Below, one piece after another: positions 57,059 to 64,000 of a stretch of DNA of 64,000 bases (position 1 is the first letter of the stretch; each line of letters starts with the position of its first letter). The notes beneath the pieces are model-generated. The model was given only the letters and a program-made list of their open reading frames with translations, searched no databases and had not been told where the DNA came from. This DNA comes from Candidatus Sumerlaeota bacterium. GTDB lineage: Bacteria; Sumerlaeota; Sumerlaeia; Sumerlaeales; Sumerlaeaceae. The DNA lies in assembly GCA_017161655.1 (NCBI GenBank), contig JADFCV010000001.1, positions 1 to 64,000 of the forward strand, written 5' to 3'. A program made the position numbers and the translations under genes.

Positions 57059-58105
57059 CTAGCAGACGGTAGTGTTCGTCACAAGGACGATTTTGCCAAA
57101 ATTCTCTCGGTTCTCCATACGCGCCTGAGCGTCCCGAGCTTTTTCGAGCAAGAATGTCGAATCAATGACAGGTGTGATCTTTTTGGCTCCAGCGAGCCGG
57201 ATGACAGTGTCCAGCTCCTCTCGAAAACCCATGTACGAACCAATGAGCGCGATCTGTTTCGCATAGAGCGACCGCACACTCACTTGGGCCTCCATGCCCG
57301 TGGTGGCAGCGCAGTTCAAAAGGCGGCCCCCTCGCCTTAAAACCGCAATACTCTTTTCCCACACGCCCGGCCCAACCGGATCTATAACCAGATCTACGCC
57401 CTGACCATTGGTGAGGTGCTGAACATGCTCCACAAGGTCGTCGCGATCATAATTGATCGTGCCATCAACTCCCAGCTCCCGACGAGCGCGTTGCAGCTTG
57501 TGGTCGCTGGCTGAGGTCGTAATAACAAATGCTCCCGCTAACTTTGCCAACTGGATCGCTGCCATTCCAACACCGCTGCCGCACGCATGGATCAAAACTG
57601 TTTGCCCAGGTTTCAACTTCCCACAGGAAAAAAGCATGTGGTGAGCTGTCAGAAATACCAGGGGAAGAGCTGCCCACTGTTCGTAATCAAGGGTCCGCGG
57701 AACGGGGATGACGTGACGTGCGGCCGCGACCGTAAATTCGGCGTAACCGCCCTGGACTTGAAAGCCAAAAATCTTGTATTCCGGGCAATAGGAGTCGCGC
57801 CCGGCCAGACACTGGGGGCATCGGCCACAACCCTGCCCAGGGGCAATGATGACTCTATCCCCCACGCGCAATCCCTCAACGTCCGGCCCCAGTTCCGCCA
57901 CAATTCCGCAAACGTCGCATCCAGATATGTGAGGCATTGGGATCGGGACGTTAAATGCTCCCCGTCGTGCCCAAATGTCGAGATGGTTCAAGGCGCACGC
58001 TTTCACCTGGACAAGAACCTCGCCCAGCCCAGGCACTGGGCAGGGCAAATCTTTGACAACAAGCTTGTCAACCCCGCCGGTTTCCTCAAAAACAACAGCC
58101 TTCAT
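57059..58105 (-). CDS. zinc-dependent medium-chain alcohol dehydrogenase/quinone-oxidoreductase-like
   Basis: ALNHLDIWARRGAFNVPIPMPHISGCDVCGIVAELGPDV; GCGRCPQCLAGRDSYCPEYKIFG structural zinc site. Confidence 0.9.
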   Translation of the reverse strand: MKAVVFEETGGVDKLVVKDLPCPVPGLGEVLVQVKACALNHLDIWARRGAFNVPIPMPHISGCDVCGIVAELGPDVEGLRVGDRVIIAPGQGCGRCPQCLAGRDSYCPEYKIFGFQVQGGYAEFTVAAARHVIPVPRTLDYEQWAALPLVFLTAHHMLFSCGKLKPGQTVLIHACGSGVGMAAIQLAKLAGAFVITTSASDHKLQRARRELGVDGTINYDRDDLVEHVQHLTNGQGVDLVIDPVGPGVWEKSIAVLRRGGRLLNCAATTGMEAQVSVRSLYAKQIALIGSYMGFREELDTVIRLAGAKKITPVIDSTFLLEKARDAQARMENRENFGKIVLVTNTTVC

Positions 58106-58129
58106 GCGTATCCCCTTTCAGATGAGATG

Positions 58130-58528
58130 TTACAGTGGTCGCCTGCCAGCATATCCTTCGTCAAGTCCGTGGTAAAACTGCACCTCGTAACCATCATCCA
58201 GTTCGTAGCAAAGATAAACCTCTTCGCCATTGTGCAGCGCCGGGAAATCCACCAGTCCGCGTCTCAAATCACGAACAACAATACCCCTGCTTTCTATTTC
58301 GCGGATGAGGTTGCCAATCATATCCTCGGCCTCGCGACGCGATAGCTGGGCGGCAAATTGTCCGAACTCCCATCCCTTCCCGTTACCATTGCCCCCTGCT
58401 TTTTTCCAACCTGGGTAATTGTAGCCTAGCAACGCATGAATTTTCCGGAAGTTCTCCCGGAGCCACGGAATCAACGAATTAGCTTCTTCGGTGCTGAAAT
58501 GTTTTTCAAAGTGCCACATCGCTGACAT
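58130..58528 (-). CDS. DUF2203-family protein
   Basis: FSTEEANSLIPWLRENFRKI; IESRGIVVRDLRRGLVDFPALHNGEEVYLCYELDD. Confidence 0.8.
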   Translation of the reverse strand: MSAMWHFEKHFSTEEANSLIPWLRENFRKIHALLGYNYPGWKKAGGNGNGKGWEFGQFAAQLSRREAEDMIGNLIREIESRGIVVRDLRRGLVDFPALHNGEEVYLCYELDDGYEVQFYHGLDEGYAGRRPL

Positions 58529-58618
58529 GGACCTTACACCTACCTGCTAGCAGTAACCCTTGGCAAAGAAAATTCATAAAGATTGACACAGGGCGCTGCC
58601 TGGAGAGCAAAATGCTAC

Positions 58619-58909
58619 ATGAGCCGTAAATGTTCCAACTGTGGGGCTGAAGTCCACCCCAATGCCCAACTCTATGTTTTGCGGATCGAACTTTACGCCA
58701 AGGCCGAACCGCTTGAGTTGACCATCGACGATCTTCTCGCGGACCACACAGCTCAGATTGAAAAACTCATCGAAGAAATGGAGGTACTTGACGCCGAAGA
58801 AGCTACGGACGAGGTTTACGAAGCCTACGCCTTTGAGCTTTGCGCAAAGTGCCGACGTCGGATCCACCGGATGTTGAAACAACGAGCACGAGCGCACAAG
58901 GTCGAATGA
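58619..58909 (+). CDS. small zinc-ribbon protein of unknown function
   Basis: MSRKCSNCGAEVHPNAQLYVLRIELYAKAEPLEL...LCAKCRRRIH, two CxxC pairs. Confidence 0.7.
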   Translation: MSRKCSNCGAEVHPNAQLYVLRIELYAKAEPLELTIDDLLADHTAQIEKLIEEMEVLDAEEATDEVYEAYAFELCAKCRRRIHRMLKQRARAHKVE

Positions 58910-58999
58910 CGAGGCGTATAACAATCACGCTTGACGCGCGAGTGTGCCGCTGGCGCTCTAGCAAAGTCAGCTTACAAATTCTGCCGATTTGGATACCGA

Positions 59000-59971
59000 A
59001 TGCCTAAGATTCGCGTCGGGGTTGTGGGTGTGGGCCATTTGGGCCAGCACCATGCCCGGGTTTACGCGGAATTAGAAAATTGCGAATTGGTGGGCGTTGC
59101 CGATGTCGACGCCCGGGCAGCTCAGAAGATCGCCAAGCAGTACAAGACGTCTGCTTTCACCGACTATCGCGATCTGCTCGGACGCGTTGATGCGTGCAGT
59201 ATTGTTGTGCCCACCGTGCTTCACTATGAGATCGCGCGAGACTTTCTCGAGCACGGGGTTCATGTTCTAGTCGAAAAACCGATTACATCCAGTGTGGAGC
59301 AAGCACAGGACCTCATCAATATCGCGCGTGACAAACAGCGCATTCTGCAGGTCGGGCACATAGAACGCTTCAATACCGCCATCATGCGGCTGAAGCAAAT
59401 TGTCCGCAACCCAGCTTTTATCGAAGCCCATCGGCTCGGCCCCTACGATCCGCGCGTGAAAGATGTCGGGGTCGTTCTCGATCTTATGATTCATGACCTC
59501 GATATCATTCTCCAGCTAGTCAATGCTCCTGCCACCTACATTGAGGCGGCTGGCGTTGGGATTTACGGCACGCAAGAGGATATTGCCAATGCCCGGATCC
59601 ATTTTGAGAACGGCTGTATAGCGAACTTGACGGCTAGCCGCGTAACTCCTGTTCGCAAGCGCAAGATTCGCGTCTTTCAACGCAATGCCTATATTTCGAT
59701 CGACTATATTGAGCAAGACGTAGAAATCTACCGCCGCATTTATAACCCTGATGCTCCCCCTGGAGTGCCAAAAGTCACCATTGTTCGTACCAAGGAAACG
59801 CTCAAAAAGCAAGAACCTCTCAAGCTAGAGCTCCAGCATTTCCTGGAATGTGTAGAACGTGGCACGGAACCGATGGTAAAGGGGGAGCATGCGCGCGATG
59901 CACTTGGTCTTGCTGTTGAAATTACAAGACTTGTTCACGAGCGCTTGGGAAAATACTTTAGCGATTACTGA
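59000..59971 (+). CDS. Gfo/Idh/MocA family oxidoreductase (candidate GnnA-like)
   Basis: KIRVGVVGVGHLGQHHARVYAELENCELVGVADVD; VHVLVEKPITSSVEQAQDLINIA; HIERFNTAI; immediately upstream of lpxB. Confidence 0.88.
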   Translation: MPKIRVGVVGVGHLGQHHARVYAELENCELVGVADVDARAAQKIAKQYKTSAFTDYRDLLGRVDACSIVVPTVLHYEIARDFLEHGVHVLVEKPITSSVEQAQDLINIARDKQRILQVGHIERFNTAIMRLKQIVRNPAFIEAHRLGPYDPRVKDVGVVLDLMIHDLDIILQLVNAPATYIEAAGVGIYGTQEDIANARIHFENGCIANLTASRVTPVRKRKIRVFQRNAYISIDYIEQDVEIYRRIYNPDAPPGVPKVTIVRTKETLKKQEPLKLELQHFLECVERGTEPMVKGEHARDALGLAVEITRLVHERLGKYFSDY

Positions 59972-59989
59972 GCACGAGCGCGCATTCCC

Positions 59990-61162
59990 ATGCCTAAGCT
60001 GAATCCCAGACCGCCAAAACTTATGTTTGTCGCCGGGGAAAACTCAGGCGATCAACATGCTTCACGCTTGATCTCAGCTCTGAAGACTCAAGTGCCATAC
60101 TTGGAATGCTTAGGCTATGGCGGTAAGGCAATGGAGGCAGCGGGAATGCGTCTCGATTTCGATCTGGCCACCGGGCTGCCCATCATCGGTATCACCCAGG
60201 CGCTCTACCATTATCCGCAGCTCAAGAATCTGTTCCGGCGAGCCTGTGACCTGCTTGTTTCCGAGCGACCAGATGCCCTCGTGTTGGTGGATTACCCTGG
60301 CTTCAACCTTCGTCTGGCGCAAGAGGCTGCAAAACGCGAAATTCCAGTTATCTACTACATAGCTCCTCAAGTGTGGGCGTGGCATCGCTCTCGCATCCAC
60401 CTGATCAAACGAGCGGTTTCTTTGTTGCTTGTTATTTTCCCCTTTGAAGAACGGTTGTTTCGAGCAGAAGGCATCGAAACATACTACGTAGGGCATCCCT
60501 TGCTGGATGCTCCTCCGCCTTCTCGTCAGCGTTCAGAAATTTGTGAGATTCTAGGTTTTTCGCCAGATCATTTCCTCATTGGTCTCCTGCCTGGTAGCCG
60601 AAAATCGGAGCTCGCGTATCACCTGGAGCCTATGCTGGAGGCAGCCGAAAGGATTTCAAAAGAGGTTCCCAACGCAGCGTTTGTCATTCCCCGAGCGCAC
60701 ACCGTAGACGATCAAATACTGCAGCAGGCTGTCAGAACTCATCCCACGCTCCCTTTAGCAGTTGCTACACAAGACCATGTTTCTGTCCGGGCTGCCATGG
60801 ACTTCGCGATATGCAAAAGCGGGACGTCGACGCTGGAATTAGCCCTGGCGGGTGTGCCTCAGGTGGTGATTTATCGTGTCTCCACCCCCACTTATTGGTT
60901 TGCACGTGCGGTTGTCCGAACTCGCTGGATTAGCCTTGTGAACATTGTCGCGCAAAAAGAGGTGGTTCCGGAACTTCTGCAGCATCATGTGAATGGTCCT
61001 GAGATTGCCTCGTGCGTGGTCCACTTGCTGAAATCTCCTGAACACCTCGCCAGAATGCGAACTGAGTATGGGATAATCAGAGAGTCCTTTGGGGAACCGG
61101 GGTGTGCCCAGCGTGCTGCGAGTCGGGTCCTGGAGTTCCTCGAAGCGCGAAGGAACGCGTAG
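59990..61162 (+). CDS. lpxB: lipid-A-disaccharide synthase
   Basis: LMFVAGENSGDQHASRLISALK, LVDYPGFNLRLAQEAAKREIPVIYYIAPQVWAWHRSRIHLIKR, LPGSRKSELAYHL, KSGTSTLELALAGVPQVVIYR. Confidence 0.94.
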   Translation: MPKLNPRPPKLMFVAGENSGDQHASRLISALKTQVPYLECLGYGGKAMEAAGMRLDFDLATGLPIIGITQALYHYPQLKNLFRRACDLLVSERPDALVLVDYPGFNLRLAQEAAKREIPVIYYIAPQVWAWHRSRIHLIKRAVSLLLVIFPFEERLFRAEGIETYYVGHPLLDAPPPSRQRSEICEILGFSPDHFLIGLLPGSRKSELAYHLEPMLEAAERISKEVPNAAFVIPRAHTVDDQILQQAVRTHPTLPLAVATQDHVSVRAAMDFAICKSGTSTLELALAGVPQVVIYRVSTPTYWFARAVVRTRWISLVNIVAQKEVVPELLQHHVNGPEIASCVVHLLKSPEHLARMRTEYGIIRESFGEPGCAQRAASRVLEFLEARRNA

Positions 61163-61181
61163 TCGCATTGGGTGCATAAGC

Positions 61182-61307
61182 TGGGACAGCCTAAACCCGG
61201 CACGCCTCCGGACACACGACCAGACGTCCTTATGGCTGCTCCCGTCAGGGCCTGACCAGGTTCGGACCGAACCGTCGTCCGAGGCGCACCGGGATTACGC
61301 TGTCCCC
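61182..61307 (-). ncRNA. ffs: signal recognition particle RNA (4.5S/SRP RNA, bacterial small type)
   Basis: minus-strand core CCTGGTCAGGCCCTGACGGGAGCAGCCATAAGG matches SRP domain IV (GGTCAGG...AGCAGCC); terminal stem GGGACAGC/GCTGTCCC and further CCCGG/CCGGG pairing. Confidence 0.88.
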
Positions 61308-61465
61308 GCGTTCATCAATTACTTGGCCAATTTAGCCCTATTCAGGCGTGGGCGTCTGTCGCCCATTGTTTCTGCCCCGCCGGGGTGGAATCATTTCTTG
61401 AGGTCTGGCTCTTCGACAGCCGTTGACACCCGCAAAAGCTACCCGTTGCGGCCACTGCCGTGTTT

Positions 61466-62929
61466 CTAGTGTTCTTCGACGTCGCAGGGCTTACTAGCCT
61501 CCAACCGCACGACTAAGACATTGTCCTGAGCTAGCTCCAGGAAAAGGTGAATCCCCATAATCTTGCATAGGGCTTGGGTCACTGTCAGGCCAAGTCCGCT
61601 GTGCTGACGGTCGGAACGGGCGGGGTCCTTCCGCCAAAATGGTTGGCACATATTTTCAAGATCCTCTGCCGTCAGATCCGGCGCTTGATTACGGACTTCG
61701 ATCCAGATTTTCTGATTTTCTGCTTCGAAAATCTTTAGCTGGATCTCTGTTTCTTCTGGGGCGTATTCGACAGCATTGCTGAGAATATTGCGGATGATCC
61801 CTCGAAAGAGGTCTTTGTTGGCGAGAATCTTAAATTGGTCGCTGGGGCAATCGTCCAGCCACGAGAATTTGATTCCCCGCACTTCTGCCACCTTGGCAAG
61901 TTTTCTGAGCTCTTCGTCGATAATCTTCCGGCAATTTACGGGATGAACAGGTGGGGGAGTCGCAGCGTCTCCCTTTCGTGCAAGTTCGAGCAGAGTGTCC
62001 ACGAGGGCTTGAGCCTCACCAACAGAGCCTAGTGCTTGTTCGAGAGAAGTTTTCACGAGTGCCAAATCTTCAGGCCAGCATGCCGCTACTTCCAGTGTGG
62101 TCCGGAGCTCTGCCAGAGGGGTGCGAAGCTCGTGCGCAACATCGCTCGTGTAACGGCGTTCGCGCTCGATTGCCGAACGCAATCGCGCGAAAAGCTGCTC
62201 CAGCCGTTCCGCGATCGGTACCAGCTCCCTTGGTAATGTTGGCGTAGTGAGCTGGTAGTCGAGGTCATCCGGCCCTAGCTTTTCCATTTTCTGGGCTAGG
62301 GCCAAGAGAGGAGCAAGTCCGAGCCGAACGACAAGCATGAGTGCGGCAGCGCCGCCAACAGCGACGAGGAGGCTCCCGAAGGCCAGTGAGGCTGCAATCA
62401 TCGCAAGGGCTTGGTCGAGAGTCTCGCGTTCTCGAGCCACTACAACGCAAACTCTCCCTGCGGCGGTGCCCGACGTTGGCCGCCCATCTGTTTCATCTTC
62501 GTCCAATGTGGGCCACCCGCATATTCTCACAGCTCGGCCACGTCGCCCGTCTGGCAACCGAATGTCTTTCACTGCATAATTGCGGTGTTTGTGCTTTGGC
62601 TTCGTCACAAGCTCGCGTAAGCCAAGCGACTTGGATTTTTCCACAAGCTGGCCCGCGGAATCTCGAATTTCGAAGTACTCCGCGTGGGGCGAAGGAAGAA
62701 ATTCGGGCATACTCTCATCGGAGTATTCGAGTTCAAGTCTCCCGTCAGCCTCTATTCGAACTGCGGACAGCAGGGTGCGTGCTTTCGTTCGCAGACCGAG
62801 GTCAAAAGTACGCGTCAGATTCTGGCGGACTACCCGATAGGTCACATAGCCACTCGTGATGCCTAACACAAGCAGGACGCCGCACGCCAACACAACCAGT
62901 CGCCGTTGGATGGACGGGCGTTTATTCAT
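61466..62929 (-). CDS. sensor histidine kinase (two-TM, HAMP-like, HisKA/HATPase)
   Basis: TSDVAHELRTPLAELRTTLEVAACW; RNILSNAVEYAPEE; HSGLGLTVTQALCKIMG. Confidence 0.9.
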   Translation of the reverse strand: MNKRPSIQRRLVVLACGVLLVLGITSGYVTYRVVRQNLTRTFDLGLRTKARTLLSAVRIEADGRLELEYSDESMPEFLPSPHAEYFEIRDSAGQLVEKSKSLGLRELVTKPKHKHRNYAVKDIRLPDGRRGRAVRICGWPTLDEDETDGRPTSGTAAGRVCVVVARERETLDQALAMIAASLAFGSLLVAVGGAAALMLVVRLGLAPLLALAQKMEKLGPDDLDYQLTTPTLPRELVPIAERLEQLFARLRSAIERERRYTSDVAHELRTPLAELRTTLEVAACWPEDLALVKTSLEQALGSVGEAQALVDTLLELARKGDAATPPPVHPVNCRKIIDEELRKLAKVAEVRGIKFSWLDDCPSDQFKILANKDLFRGIIRNILSNAVEYAPEETEIQLKIFEAENQKIWIEVRNQAPDLTAEDLENMCQPFWRKDPARSDRQHSGLGLTVTQALCKIMGIHLFLELAQDNVLVVRLEASKPCDVEEH

Positions 62930-63624
62930 TCCTGCGTGTCTCCAAACATTTCGGCTGCCTCTGTGAGGATGTAGCCTAATCCACGCCGCGTTTGGATAAG
63001 CGAGGGGCGCCCCGGACGGTCAATCTTCTTGCGCAGCAAACAAATAGCCGATTCTACGGCATTGCTAGCCAGCGCAAAACGATCTTCGTAGAGCGCTTCT
63101 TCGAGTTGCGCTCGCGAAACCACACGGTCTCTGTGAAAAGCAAGATATTCCAGGATGGCGAACTCACGTGCGGTGAGGTTCGCAGGTTCGCCGTCCACAT
63201 ACGCCACACGCCCGGCGGTGTCCACCGTGAGTGGCCCAACGACAATTCTTGGAGAGCGAGTTCCGAATCTGCGACGTGTGAGCGCCTGGAGGCGAGCCAC
63301 TAGCTCTTCAAATGAAAACGGCTTGACCAGATAATCGTCGGCTCCGCTCCGTAGCCCCTCTATCCTTTGCTCCACCGTGTCCCGTGCACTCAGAATCAAC
63401 ACATTTGTGTCACATTTTTCTGCTCGAAGCCGTCGCAGCACGGACAGCCCGTCAAGTTTCGGCAACATTAAATCGAGGATAATAATATCGAAAGATTGGG
63501 TCGAGGCCAAGCGGTAACCTTCTTCTCCATCGGCGGCAGTCACCAACGTATAGCCAAGCCGCCGCAAGCCGTGCCCTAAAGCTTCTCGAAGTCTTCGTGA
63601 ATCTTCAATAAGCAGAATCTTCAT
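62926..63624 (-). CDS. OmpR/PhoB-family response regulator
   Basis: MKILLIEDSRRLREALGHGLRRLGYTLVTAADGEEGYRLA...DIIILDLMLPKLDGLSVLRRLR; winged-helix LTAREFAILEYLAFHRDRVVSRAQLEEALY. Confidence 0.94.
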   Translation of the reverse strand: MKILLIEDSRRLREALGHGLRRLGYTLVTAADGEEGYRLASTQSFDIIILDLMLPKLDGLSVLRRLRAEKCDTNVLILSARDTVEQRIEGLRSGADDYLVKPFSFEELVARLQALTRRRFGTRSPRIVVGPLTVDTAGRVAYVDGEPANLTAREFAILEYLAFHRDRVVSRAQLEEALYEDRFALASNAVESAICLLRKKIDRPGRPSLIQTRRGLGYILTEAAEMFGDTQE

Positions 63625-63989
63625 TCTTCACCTGAAGCATCGAGGGCAGGAACATACCCCTCATCTTTAGCCCTGGGGGGTCCCTTTTTGGCCTTTTTCA
63701 GCCCGCGATCATAGTCCAGAAGTTTACGCAAAATGGGATAGCGTTCGAATTTGGCTTCCCAATACTGTGCTTGGTAGGACGTGTCCCGGAATAATGAGCC
63801 GGAGCCAAATCCGTCCTCAATGGGGCGTACCCAGAAAAAGTACCAACTGAAGAGCAACCAGCACGACAATGCTATTCCCAGGATGGCAGGCTTCGGCTTT
63901 CCTTTCCAGAGAAACCACAGCGTCACGACAGTTGCTCCAACAAGCAAGAGTGCCCCTACGCTTGCGAGCACGAGCGAGTCAAAAATCAT
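63621..63989 (-). CDS. small membrane protein co-transcribed with the two-component system
   Basis: two N-terminal TM segments; its 3' end overlaps the response-regulator start by 4 nt. Confidence 0.6.
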   Translation of the reverse strand: MIFDSLVLASVGALLLVGATVVTLWFLWKGKPKPAILGIALSCWLLFSWYFFWVRPIEDGFGSGSLFRDTSYQAQYWEAKFERYPILRKLLDYDRGLKKAKKGPPRAKDEGYVPALDASGEE

Positions 63990-64000
63990 GAAAGTTCCGA

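Overview
The window is a gene-dense bacterial chromosomal segment. I saw no IS elements, CRISPR arrays or phage modules. Housekeeping anchors are rpsT, rplY (ctc), groES-groEL, nuoH, a complete alpha operon (infA-rpmJ-rpsM-rpsK-[small membrane ORF]-rpsD-rpoA-rplQ; rpmJ is missing from the ORF track), a tRNA-Gln(CTG) with encoded CCA, ribF, pheA, recA, apt, lpxB and an SRP RNA on the minus strand downstream of lpxB. The lineage cannot be fixed from sequence alone. lpxB indicates an LPS-bearing (Gram-negative-type) organism, and the mix of genes suggests a poorly sampled phylum. The most interesting region is about 18.3-27.1 kb. It is an AmmeMemoRadiSam-type locus (MEMO1-AMMECR1 fusion, radical SAM enzyme, second MEMO1 homologue) in which the fusion protein carries a Sec-like signal peptide and the radical SAM enzyme carries a Tat-like SRRDLLRLG leader. 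Between them lies a polytopic membrane protein with an embedded degenerate spermidine-synthase-like domain. This may be an envelope-located version of an uncharacterised system. The second standout is a 2603-aa protein (30.1-37.95 kb) with a primase-type CHC2-like zinc finger followed by thousands of residues of TPR-like repeats. It is preceded by a SPOR/TPR/transmembrane/jelly-roll protein. Other points of interest include a small membrane ORF inside the alpha operon, a GGQ release-factor-like protein without codon-recognition domains, a DnaD-like/DnaC-like pair, an FHA-GAF histidine kinase, a possible gnnA-lpxB arrangement, and two unrelated secreted proteins ending in WxLE-COOH. All family assignments come from reading motifs in the translations; no searches were run.
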